From the NCBI GenBank assembly GCA_030602145.1, contig JAUWAH010000027.1, positions 1 through 11,949 on the forward strand: a stretch of 11,949 bases of DNA, read 5' to 3'. The notes beneath the pieces are model-generated. The model saw nothing but the letters and a program-made list of their open reading frames with translations, searched no databases and was not told the DNA's origin. Made by a program: the position numbers and the translations under genes. Positions 1-7,864 of this stretch are shown here, piece by piece; the stretch's first letter is position 1; every line of letters starts with the position of its first letter. This stretch comes from Desulfobulbus sp. (GTDB lineage: Bacteria > Desulfobacterota > Desulfobulbia > Desulfobulbales > Desulfobulbaceae).

Positions 1-1
1 G

Positions 2-574
2 GGGAAGGCCACCTACACCGCCCAGCATCGGCGGATGATGGAGGCAATGATCCAGCAGAGCAGCAACCCGGCGACCAACTGGTTCATCCGCCAGCTCGGT
101 GGCCCGGCCCGGTGCGAGGCGCTGCTCAAGAAGGAATACGGACACCTGCTGCAGCGGGTGATCATCAGGGAATACATCCCATCGGACGGCCGGACCTATA
201 AGAATGCCGCCCTGCCCGCGGACTATATCCGCTATCTCAAGGCACTGTGGAACCACCAGTTGCCCCACTCCAAGGAGATGCTCAGGGTGATGGCGCTGCC
301 GGGTCCCGACCGTCTCCTCTATGGCACGGAAATCTCCCGTGCCACCAATGTCTACAACAAGACCGGCACCACGGCGCTGCTCTGCGGCGACATGGGCATC
401 ATGGTGGCCCGGACCAGGGACGGTCGCAAGGTGCCCTACGCCGTGGTCGGCATTGTCGAGCGACCGGCCAGACCGGCGAACTACAAACAGTGGATGCGCT
501 CAAGCGGCGGCGTGATCCGCGGTTTTTCCTCCCTGGTCTACAACGAGATGAAACAGCAGCACAATCTTCTGTGA
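2..574 (+). CDS. Serine hydrolase, class A beta-lactamase-like fold (5' end missing)
   Basis: The frame is open from base 2 and ends at TGA 572-574, giving 190 visible residues; the true start lies left of the window. Two of the three signatures of penicillin-recognising serine hydrolases are visible: an SxN triad (Ser-Ser-Asn, visible residues 20-22, in the setting SSNPATN) and a KTG box (residues 120-122, KTGTT). The SxxK motif with the catalytic serine should precede the window edge. Between SxN and KTG I see no omega-loop like the ExxxN of true class A beta-lactamases, so a D,D-peptidase-like or other hydrolase role is at least as likely as antibiotic hydrolysis. Such proteins normally act in the periplasm, but the signal peptide would be off-window. 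The gene converges on the minus-strand signalling operon and is probably unrelated to it in function. Confidence is high for the fold and low for the substrate. Confidence 0.85.
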   Translation, partial: GKATYTAQHRRMMEAMIQQSSNPATNWFIRQLGGPARCEALLKKEYGHLLQRVIIREYIPSDGRTYKNAALPADYIRYLKALWNHQLPHSKEMLRVMALPGPDRLLYGTEISRATNVYNKTGTTALLCGDMGIMVARTRDGRKVPYAVVGIVERPARPANYKQWMRSSGGVIRGFSSLVYNEMKQQHNLL

Positions 575-590
575 GGGACAGTGCACCGGG

Positions 591-1688
591 TCAGGGACGG
601 TCGGCCCATTGCTCGCTGATCTCCTGCACCTGCTGGTCAAAGGAGACAAATACATCGGCGATTTGGGGATCGAAGTGGCTGCCCCTGCCTTGCCGAACAA
701 TGGCCAAGGCCTCGTCGTGGTTCATGCCCCGCTTGTAGGGACGTTCGCTACGGACGGCGTCATAGACGTCGGCCACCGCCATCATCCGGGCCGGCAGGGG
801 GATGGCGGCGGCGACGAGACCGTCGGGATAACCGCTCCCATCCCACCGCTCATGATGGGAGCGGGCAATCTGCCGAGCCGTCTCGAGAAAACCGCCGGTA
901 TCCCCCAGGTTCTTCATGGCCCGTGAGAGGATCTCGTCGCCCCGGATCGAGTGGGTTTTCATGATCTCGAACTCCTCTGCGTTCAGCCGGCCGGGCTTGA
1001 GAAGTATGGTGTCGGGGATGGCCACCTTGCCGACATCGTGCAGGGGTGCCGAGTTGACGATCTGCACCCGCCGGTCCGCAGTCAGGGTGTCGGCATGCTC
1101 GGTAAACCGGCTCATCTCATCGACGATCAATCGCATGTACTCCTGGGTGCGGCGGATATGGTTGCCGGTTTCTTCGTCGCGGAATTCGGCCAGGGTGGTG
1201 ATCACATGGATGGTCGCCGCCTGCATCCGGTGGAGTTGGGTGACCCGGCGCGATACCTCCTCCTCCAGGTAGTGGTTACGGCCCTGAAGAAGATCGTTGT
1301 ACTGTTTGATCTTCAGGTGGTGGCGGATGCGGGCCAGGAGGATGGGCGGGCTGATCGGCTTGTGGATATAATCGGCGGCCCCCAGGTTGAGGCCAAGCGC
1401 TTCGTCCTCCACCTGGGTCCTGGCGGTGAGAAAGAGGATGGGAATGTCGCGACAGGCTGCGTCCTCCTTGAGGCGGCGACAGACCTCATACCCGTCCATG
1501 CCCGGCATCATCACGTCGAGGAGAATGAGATCCGGGGGAGTGGCCGCCGCGATCTGCAGGGCCTGGACGCCGGTGGTCGCCGTTTTCACTCTATAAATGC
1601 CCTTGAGCAGTTCCACCAGCAGAAAAAGATTGGCCGGCGTGTCGTCGACGCAGAGAATGGTGATCTTTTTATCGGACAGTTCGTTCAT
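591..1688 (-). CDS. Response regulator with HD-GYP domain, predicted c-di-GMP phosphodiesterase (RpfG-like)
   Basis: This 365-residue protein has an N-terminal REC domain (about residues 8-128): acidic pair D15-D16, phosphoacceptor D58 (LLDVMMPGMDG), T88 and K110-P111. A short helical linker (130-160) follows. The HD-GYP domain (about 160-355) has the metal-binding HD pair H217-D218 (HDVGK), a later HH pair (278-279) and the GYP signature at 286-288 (DGSGYPDG). All key residues are intact, so an active enzyme hydrolysing c-di-GMP, switched by phosphorylation at D58, is expected from the family. It is cytoplasmic, with no DNA-binding domain. Its ATG is 3 nt after the stop of the giant kinase and lacks a clear Shine-Dalgarno, which suggests translational coupling and makes that kinase the obvious phosphate source. 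It is the last gene of the operon. A 16-nt gap separates it from the convergent hydrolase, and no clear terminator is visible there. Confidence 0.96.
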   Translation of the reverse strand: MNELSDKKITILCVDDTPANLFLLVELLKGIYRVKTATTGVQALQIAAATPPDLILLDVMMPGMDGYEVCRRLKEDAACRDIPILFLTARTQVEDEALGLNLGAADYIHKPISPPILLARIRHHLKIKQYNDLLQGRNHYLEEEVSRRVTQLHRMQAATIHVITTLAEFRDEETGNHIRRTQEYMRLIVDEMSRFTEHADTLTADRRVQIVNSAPLHDVGKVAIPDTILLKPGRLNAEEFEIMKTHSIRGDEILSRAMKNLGDTGGFLETARQIARSHHERWDGSGYPDGLVAAAIPLPARMMAVADVYDAVRSERPYKRGMNHDEALAIVRQGRGSHFDPQIADVFVSFDQQVQEISEQWADRP

Positions 1689-1691
1689 GGA

Positions 1692-4600
1692 TCAGGGTGT
1701 CAAATGGGTTGTCAGGAGGTTCAGGGCCTCCTCGAATTGAAAACGGGCGATGGCCTGGGCCATCTGCTTGCCAAGAGGTGCCGGCAGAACGGCACAGAAC
1801 GTCTGTTCATGTTCCTTCCAAAAATCCTGGGCGGCGCTGTCCGATTCGGCAAGCAGTCTGCGCAGGACCCCCAGGAGTTCCGGGGCAGCGGTGGCGGTCC
1901 CGGCAACCGCTGCCGGGGCGGATGCATCGGCCGGTGCCGGCCTCGCCCGGTGCAGGTTGGCCAGGGTCGTGGCCAGCAGACTGCGCAGCCGGTCGATCAA
2001 CGACGGCAACTGAGGCGAGTGGGCCGCCGCGGCCCGCTCGATCTCCTCGGCCAGGGTCTGCAAGTCCAGGGCACCGACGGTGCCCGACAGTCCCTTGAAA
2101 CCGTGGACCAGAGTCGCCAACTCTGTCCACTGCCCCCGGCCCAGACAGGCGGCGAGGGTATCGGCCAAGCCGGTGAATTCCTGCTCATATCCCGCCAGGA
2201 TTCTGTCGTACAATTCTTTGTTCCCCGCGCACTGGGACAGTCCCTTGTCGAGATCAAGTCCGTTTGCGAGGGGGGACGCCGCCTCCATAGCGGCTGAACG
2301 GCCGATGGAGACAGGGTCTCCCGGCGTCGCCTTGGGGCAGTACGGTGTCAGAGCGGCGAGGAGATCCTCCAGGGTAAAGGGCTTGGCCACATGGGCGTTC
2401 ATGCCTACTTCCAGGCAGCGCTCCTTCTCCTCGACCATGGCATGGGCGGTCATGGCGATGATCGGTACCCGGGCAGACCGCGGCTCGGCGCGGAGCCTGC
2501 GGGTTGCCTCGTAACCGTCCATGTCCGGCATCTGAATGTCCATGAGAATGGCATGGTAGGGCTGTTGTGGGCCGGCGAAGACCATGTCCAGCGCCTCCTG
2601 GCCGTTGCCGGCCAGATCGACGATCGCGCCGTGATAAACGAGCATTTCCGAGGCAATCTGCTGGTTGATCAGGTTGTCCTCGACCAGGAGGATGCGCATG
2701 CCCTGAAGATGGGGATGGGCAGCCGTAGCCCGGAACGCGGCCTCGGTGTTCTCTTCACGGTGACCTGCGGTCATCAGGTGGCGCAAATCCCCGGGCAGGA
2801 CCGGTTTGGGCAGAAAATGGCAGAGACCCTGCCGATCGCAGCGTTCATGGATCGACTCCAGGTCATGGGCCGAGACCACGACGACCACCGGGCGTCGGGA
2901 AAGGGGCAGGATGCGGATTGCCTCGATCAACTCCTCGCCGGCCATGCCCGGCATCACCCAGTCGACAAAGACGAAATCATAGGCTGCCTCGGTTTTGCCG
3001 AGCAGATCAAGCGCGGCCTGACCGCTTGCCGCCTCCGCACAGTCCACCCCGAAATGGCCGAGCATGGTGCAAAGGACCGTGCGGGCCGGGGTATGATCGT
3101 CAACAACCAGGGCCCGGCGACGCCGGTCGGCCGGTTGGTCCGGATCGCCAATGGGCGGAGCTGGCTCAAGCGTCAGCGTGCAGGTGAATCGGCTGCCCAG
3201 CCCCGGCTCGCTGGCGACGACAATGTCGCCGCCCATGAGGGCAAGCAGCCGCTTGGCGATGCTCAGGCCAAGGCCGGTGCCGCCGTGGAGGCGGGTGGTC
3301 GAGCTGTCCGCCTGGGTGAACTCGGTGAACAGTTGGTCGATCTGCTCCGTGGTCATGCCGATGCCAGTGTCCTCGACGATGAGGCGAAGATCACAGGTTG
3401 TCGCCGTTCGGTCCACCTCCTCGAGGGCGAGCAGGACATGGCCGGCATCGGTGAACTTGACACCATTGGTCAGAAGGTTGGTCAGGATCTGCTCAAGACG
3501 CAGCGGGTCCCCCAGGAAGGTGCCGGCCTCGCCGACGAGATGCGGGCTGCGGAGATCGAAGAGCAGCTCGATGTGCTTGTCGAGGGCGGGTTGCCGCTGG
3601 AGGACGAGGGCATTGGCGACGACGTCCTCCAGGCGGAAGGCGACCTGTTCCAGTTCGAGTTTGCCGGCCTCGATCTTGGAGAAGTCGAGGATGTCGTTGA
3701 TGATCCGCAGCAGCGACTGGGCGGCCTGCTGGATCTGATTGACATAGTCGCGCTGCCGCCGGTCGAGTTCGGTGTTGTGGACGAGGTGGGTCATGCCGAT
3801 GATGGCGTTCATCGGCGTGCGGATCTCATGGCTCATGTTGGCGAGGAAGAGACTTTTCGCCCTGGTGGCCTCCTCCAGCCTGAGATTGGACTCCCTCAGC
3901 GCCGCCTCGGAGCGGTGCCGCATGATCGCCGTGCCCAGCGAGGCGGCCAGTGAGGTCAGGATGGCCTGTTCATCGGCTCCCCATTGGTAAGCCGTTCGGC
4001 AGTTGTCGAAGCCGACAAAACCCCAGAACCGACCATCGACCTCCACCGGCACCACCATCAGGGAGATGATCTCCTGCGGCTCCAGAATGGATCGCTCCCT
4101 TTCGGGGAAATCGCGCACCAGACCGGCCACCGCCTCTCCCCGGTGGAACAGATCGAACCAACGGCTGAACAGGGGATCAAAGGGAAGATTCTGCAACTCC
4201 GGATTGTCGATCTGGACCGAGACGCCGTCCCGGACCCACTCATACCGCTGGCTCATCAGGTTTTCGCCGCTGGCCGGATCGACATGGTGTTCGAACAGGT
4301 AGGCTCGGTCCTGGTCGGTCGCCCGGCCGACGATCTCCAGGGCCTGCCGGATGGCGTCATCGATATGGGCCTTGGACAGGAGAGTGTGGACGCTGTTTGC
4401 CACCGCCTGGAGGAGGGCATCCTGGCGACGGAGCAGTTCCTCGGTCTGCTTGCGTTCGGTGATGTCCTCCTTGACCGCCAGGAAATGGGTGGTTTGACCG
4501 TGGTGGTCCCTGATGGGGGAAATGGTGGCCATCTCCCAATAATCTTCACCGGTTTTTTTTCGGTTTTGGAATTCACCCCTCCATTCCCCCCCGGAGGTGA

Positions 4601-7376
4601 TGGTCTTCCACAGCTCAACGTATACGCTGCTGTCGGTGGCTTCCGACTTGAGAATTCTCGGGTTGCAGCCGATGGTCTCCTCGCGGGTGTAGCCGGTGAT
4701 ATCGGAAAACTTGGGGTTGACGTACTCGATGATGCCCTTGAGGTCGGTGATGACGACACTTGCCGGGCTCTGTTCCACCGCTTGCGACAGCTTGCGCAAC
4801 GCCTCCTCCGTGCGTTTGAGCGCGGTGATGTCGATGGTGGTCGCCAGGATGCGCTGCTCGCCGCCAATGGTCAGCGGGCTCAGGTGGACCTGTTCCCAGA
4901 ACAGGTCGCCGTTGGCCCTGCGGTTGAGCCATTCGAACTGCTGGGTGCCTTCCCGGGCCGCTTTCCTGATCCAGGCCAGGGCATCGTCGAATGCATAGGG
5001 CGGCTCCATCCAGAACTCGTTGGTCTTGAGTTCGTCCACAGAGGTGAAGCCGTAATGGGCGCAGGCCGATGGGTTGGCGTCGATGATCTCCCCCGTTTCC
5101 CGGTCGTGGATGATGATCGACACCGGCGAGTCGGCGAACAGGGCGCGAAACAGGGCTTCGCTCTCCTGCAGGGCCTTCTCCGCCCGGTTGCGTTCGGTAT
5201 TGAGAAAGACCTGAGCCACCAAGGCGGCCACGGTTCCGGCAAATGAGTCCTCGTCGGCCTGCCACCTGCGAGCGGGACCGACATGCTCCAGGCAGACCAC
5301 GCCCTCCAACCTGCCGCCGAGGAATATCCCGGCATCGAGCATCGAAGTGATGCCCAGGGGGATCAGGTAGTTCTCGGTCAGCTCCCGGGTCCGGTCATCC
5401 TGTTGGGCGTCATCGAAACAGACCCTGGTTTCCCGTCGGATGGCCTCGAAATACAACGGATAGTCCTGCATGCGGAGTACCATGCCGGAACTGAACTCCC
5501 CGGTTTCGCCGGCATAGAGGGTCAAGCAGTGCAAGGTGTCGGCATCCTCGGAAAACCACCACACGCCGACCCTGGCGACCCCCATGGTTGCGGCTGTCGC
5601 CTTGACGATGGAATCGATGGCGGCGGCGAGATCGCCGCCGACCACATCGGCGTCGACAACAAGCTGGGCGATGGCCTCCCGCTGACGGGCGTTGCGTCGG
5701 GTTCGCTCCCTCGACACAGTGAGCTGGGCGGCGATGTCGTTGTCGGTGTTGCGCAAGAGAACGACGAGAAAAGCCACGATGGCAGCCAGGAGCACGCCGA
5801 TGGTGGTTGCACCCAGGCGCAATCGCTGTCCGAAGGCAGCGGTGGCGTTGGTGATATCGGTGAGCACCAGGAGATCGCCGATACGGATGCCGGAGGCGTC
5901 GGTGAGGGGAAGCGCCGAGGCCCGCCAGGCTGTATCGGCGAGGGTCAGGTCCATCTCGGTCGGGTCGCCCTCGCCGTGCGCGGCCAGCGGGACAAAGGCG
6001 TCGGGCAATCGTGGTCCCAGGGAGGTGTAGTTGATCACCCGCCGCTCCAAACGGTTCCATTCGGCCTCGCGGCCAAGTCTGCGGATGCTCTCCTCCCACT
6101 GCGGTCTGTCCACCAGGTCCTTGTCGAGGGTCACCGCCAGGTGGCTGCCGGATTGACGGTGCCGGTCGTGGAGGATTTCCTCGATCTCCTTGCCTAATTC
6201 CACATAACCGATGAATTGACCCACCCGGTATACCGGCCGCACCACCCTGAGGGTCACCAGGCCAAGGGGACCGATTTCCAGACCCGAGGCGGTGGCCCCG
6301 GTCCGCTCCGCCTCGAGCAGGGTAAACCGGTTGATCAGGTCGCCGTGCTTTTCCGGTTTGTGGAGGCGAAGGCGACAGATGCGTTGCGGGTCGAAAAAGT
6401 AGAAATGGGTGAGGTTTTGTTCCCGATGGAGGCTCTCATAGAGTGGCAGCCAGTCGGCCAGCAGGCGGTTGGTGTCCGTTTGCGCCAGCGCTTCCTGCAG
6501 GCGCGGCTCGGCGGTGAGGGTCCGGATGACCGTTGCCAGGGCCTGGGTATGGTTTTTCAGGTCCATCTGAAGTTCTGCGGCGATGGCCCTGTTGGTCGCG
6601 GTCAACTGCCGCTGCAGGTTGCCCCGGTGCTCGTGCCAGAGGAGTGATGCCGCGGTGCCGAAGAGCAGCAGCAGGAGGACAACCAGGGGGGGCAGCAGGC
6701 GCTTTAAGACCGGCCGAGGTGCGGTGTTTCCGTCTCGGTTAGCCGCCAGCACCGCTGCTGCGAGGATCAACAGCACCAGCATCAGGCCGATGGGCAGGGC
6801 GGAGCGGGCGGCGACCTCCAGGGCCCAGGCGCGGGCATCGACATCCAGGCCGAGGACGGTCGCCCTGCCGCTGCCGGGATCGATCAGAGGGATCAGGGCG
6901 GCTATCCGGGTGCCCCGGCTGTCGGCGACCGGTCCTGCGACCACCGGGATCCTGGCATCGAAGACCCGGAGAAAACCGGTGGGTGCCTCCTCGAACACCG
7001 TCCCGGGAGGAGCATGGTCGGGGGAATCGAACGGCTCGCCGTCGGCCAGAAAAACCACCCGGCCCTCGGCAGAACGGTCCATGAGATAGACCAATCGGTA
7101 TTGGGGGTGCACGGCACCGGCCGCAGCCAACTGTTCCTTGATTTTTCGGTAAGAGGGGGTGGCGAGATCGGATTTTCTCCCGGTGAGGGTGGCGATGTGG
7201 CCGTGATCGAGGCTGCGGGCAACCAGTTGAGCCTGCTGGAGCAGTGATTGGCGCATGTCGGCATCGGCCCGCTGCACCACCCACCAGGCCAGGAGCAAGC
7301 AGGCGGTGCACAGGATCGCCAGCACGGCGGGACGGTGGCGTTGGAGAAGTTGGTGAAAGGATGGCGAGAAGGCCAT
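1692..7376 (-). CDS. Giant membrane hybrid histidine kinase (two periplasmic sensors, GAF-PAS-PAS-GAF, HisKA-HATPase, REC-REC-HPt)
   Basis: About 1,894 residues, numbered from the ATG at 7374-7376. An in-frame ATG two codons upstream (7380-7382) is only 1 nt from the AAGAGG Shine-Dalgarno, whereas the chosen ATG is 7 nt away. Order: TM1 17-35; periplasmic segment 36-192; TM2 193-212; TM3 227-246; periplasmic dCache_3-like domain about 247-518; TM4 521-541; GAF 567-728; PAS 738-853; PAS 864-973; GAF about 985-1155; HisKA with H1183 ([10 protein letters not shown]); HATPase with N-box (NGVKF, Gly where Ala is usual), DTGIG and GGTGLGL; REC1 with D1472 and K1524; REC2 with D1613, T1643 and K1665; HPt with H1758 (HGFKG). 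A Pro/Ala-rich linker and a 60-residue helical tail close the protein. All phosphotransfer residues are present, so it should autophosphorylate and relay internally. It sits 15 nt after the HPt gene and 3 nt before the HD-GYP regulator, its probable target. The ligand is unknown. Confidence 0.97.
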   Translation of the reverse strand: MAFSPSFHQLLQRHRPAVLAILCTACLLLAWWVVQRADADMRQSLLQQAQLVARSLDHGHIATLTGRKSDLATPSYRKIKEQLAAAGAVHPQYRLVYLMDRSAEGRVVFLADGEPFDSPDHAPPGTVFEEAPTGFLRVFDARIPVVAGPVADSRGTRIAALIPLIDPGSGRATVLGLDVDARAWALEVAARSALPIGLMLVLLILAAAVLAANRDGNTAPRPVLKRLLPPLVVLLLLLFGTAASLLWHEHRGNLQRQLTATNRAIAAELQMDLKNHTQALATVIRTLTAEPRLQEALAQTDTNRLLADWLPLYESLHREQNLTHFYFFDPQRICRLRLHKPEKHGDLINRFTLLEAERTGATASGLEIGPLGLVTLRVVRPVYRVGQFIGYVELGKEIEEILHDRHRQSGSHLAVTLDKDLVDRPQWEESIRRLGREAEWNRLERRVINYTSLGPRLPDAFVPLAAHGEGDPTEMDLTLADTAWRASALPLTDASGIRIGDLLVLTDITNATAAFGQRLRLGATTIGVLLAAIVAFLVVLLRNTDNDIAAQLTVSRERTRRNARQREAIAQLVVDADVVGGDLAAAIDSIVKATAATMGVARVGVWWFSEDADTLHCLTLYAGETGEFSSGMVLRMQDYPLYFEAIRRETRVCFDDAQQDDRTRELTENYLIPLGITSMLDAGIFLGGRLEGVVCLEHVGPARRWQADEDSFAGTVAALVAQVFLNTERNRAEKALQESEALFRALFADSPVSIIIHDRETGEIIDANPSACAHYGFTSVDELKTNEFWMEPPYAFDDALAWIRKAAREGTQQFEWLNRRANGDLFWEQVHLSPLTIGGEQRILATTIDITALKRTEEALRKLSQAVEQSPASVVITDLKGIIEYVNPKFSDITGYTREETIGCNPRILKSEATDSSVYVELWKTITSGGEWRGEFQNRKKTGEDYWEMATISPIRDHHGQTTHFLAVKEDITERKQTEELLRRQDALLQAVANSVHTLLSKAHIDDAIRQALEIVGRATDQDRAYLFEHHVDPASGENLMSQRYEWVRDGVSVQIDNPELQNLPFDPLFSRWFDLFHRGEAVAGLVRDFPERERSILEPQEIISLMVVPVEVDGRFWGFVGFDNCRTAYQWGADEQAILTSLAASLGTAIMRHRSEAALRESNLRLEEATRAKSLFLANMSHEIRTPMNAIIGMTHLVHNTELDRRQRDYVNQIQQAAQSLLRIINDILDFSKIEAGKLELEQVAFRLEDVVANALVLQRQPALDKHIELLFDLRSPHLVGEAGTFLGDPLRLEQILTNLLTNGVKFTDAGHVLLALEEVDRTATTCDLRLIVEDTGIGMTTEQIDQLFTEFTQADSSTTRLHGGTGLGLSIAKRLLALMGGDIVVASEPGLGSRFTCTLTLEPAPPIGDPDQPADRRRRALVVDDHTPARTVLCTMLGHFGVDCAEAASGQAALDLLGKTEAAYDFVFVDWVMPGMAGEELIEAIRILPLSRRPVVVVVSAHDLESIHERCDRQGLCHFLPKPVLPGDLRHLMTAGHREENTEAAFRATAAHPHLQGMRILLVEDNLINQQIASEMLVYHGAIVDLAGNGQEALDMVFAGPQQPYHAILMDIQMPDMDGYEATRRLRAEPRSARVPIIAMTAHAMVEEKERCLEVGMNAHVAKPFTLEDLLAALTPYCPKATPGDPVSIGRSAAMEAASPLANGLDLDKGLSQCAGNKELYDRILAGYEQEFTGLADTLAACLGRGQWTELATLVHGFKGLSGTVGALDLQTLAEEIERAAAAHSPQLPSLIDRLRSLLATTLANLHRARPAPADASAPAAVAGTATAAPELLGVLRRLLAESDSAAQDFWKEHEQTFCAVLPAPLGKQMAQAIARFQFEEALNLLTTHLTP
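4517..4592 (-). other. Candidate frameshift/slippage element inside the giant kinase gene
   Basis: On the coding (minus) strand, in order: a G7 run (4586-4592), an SD-like GGAGGGG (4576-4582), an A8 run (4553-4560) read in frame as CGA AAA AAA ACC, then 15 nt later a 9-bp stem with one G-U pair and a CCA loop (4517-4537). A AAA AAA is a classic minus-one slippery heptamer, and a slip would meet TGA two codons later. This falls in the middle of the second PAS domain, which weighs against a useful truncated product. The layout is seen directly; function is speculative. Confidence 0.25.
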
Positions 7377-7383
7377 GATCATG

Positions 7384-7389
7384 CCTCTT
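7384..7389 (-). promoter_or_regulatory. Ribosome binding site deciding the start of the giant kinase
   Basis: The minus strand reads AAGAGG, followed by 1 nt to the first in-frame ATG and 7 nt to the second. Only the second spacing is normal, so the kinase probably starts at 7376 (M-A-F-S) rather than at 7382 (M-I-M-A). This is read directly from the sequence; usage is inferred. Confidence 0.6.
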
Positions 7390-7391
7390 GT

Positions 7392-7793
7392 TTATGGCAA
7401 AGAAGAGTTACCCGCCAGGAGCCCGGTCAGCATCACGCCCAATTCCTCCTCGACGCATTGGTACTCGATCTCCAGTTCGACCAGCAGTTGGTCGACGTCG
7501 AGGAGTTGGCCCAGCGACCCCAGCAACTCCAGTTCATAGCACATGGCGGCCAGTCGCCTGGCGCCGATCTGGGCATTGCTCGATTTCATCGCGTGGGCTG
7601 CCCGACGGACCGCCTCCGGGTCACGGGAGCGGACCGCCGTTTGCAGCGCCGCCAGCAGGTCGGGGCTGGCGCCGAGGAAGCTTCGGATGATGCGGATGAG
7701 GATGTCCGGCCGGCCCGGCATCTGCCTGTGCAGGTCTTCGAGGACTGTGGGGTCGAGGTGCGCTGACAGGTCACCGGGCGAGGGAAAGGTCAT
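7392..7793 (-). CDS. Stand-alone HPt (histidine phosphotransfer) protein
   Basis: A small helical protein, about 133 residues from the ATG at 7791-7793. An in-frame ATG two codons upstream (7797-7799) is also possible, but the weak AGAAG ribosome site lies 2 nt from that one and 8 nt from the chosen one. The HPt signature is AHAMKSSNAQIGA, with the phospho-accepting histidine at about residue 67 and the conserved lysine three residues on. No catalytic domain, TM segment or signal peptide is seen. The family shuttles phosphate between REC domains in the cytoplasm. It is sandwiched between a diguanylate cyclase gene (71 nt upstream) and the giant kinase gene (15 nt downstream), so it most likely carries phosphate from one of the two hybrid kinases here to the HD-GYP regulator. 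The giant kinase already has its own HPt, so the partner choice is open. Confidence 0.92.
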   Translation of the reverse strand: MTFPSPGDLSAHLDPTVLEDLHRQMPGRPDILIRIIRSFLGASPDLLAALQTAVRSRDPEAVRRAAHAMKSSNAQIGARRLAAMCYELELLGSLGQLLDVDQLLVELEIEYQCVEEELGVMLTGLLAGNSSLP

Positions 7794-7864
7794 GACCATA
7801 TCTTCTGGATGAGAGCCTGATCAGGGCTTTTACTGGATACAAGGCTGTTGCGATGAGGTCAGGT

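Noticed and set aside
575..590. Shared terminator between the convergent hydrolase and HD-GYP genes
   Set aside because: The 16-nt gap and its flanks hold no stem with a T run on either strand.
951..5246. Long plus-strand open frames (951-2297, 2391-3953, 3984-5246) opposite the giant kinase and HD-GYP genes, and 10055-11497 opposite the second kinase
   Set aside because: They lie antisense to genes with clear conserved domains, show no recognisable motif, and are what GC-rich codon bias produces on the opposite strand.
7814..7831. Imperfect palindrome AGCC-TGATCA-GGGCT followed by TTTT in the gap between the cyclase and HPt genes
   Set aside because: The outer stem is only 4 bp, the T run lies on the plus strand where no gene needs ending, and the minus-strand reading has no U tract, so it is not a credible terminator.
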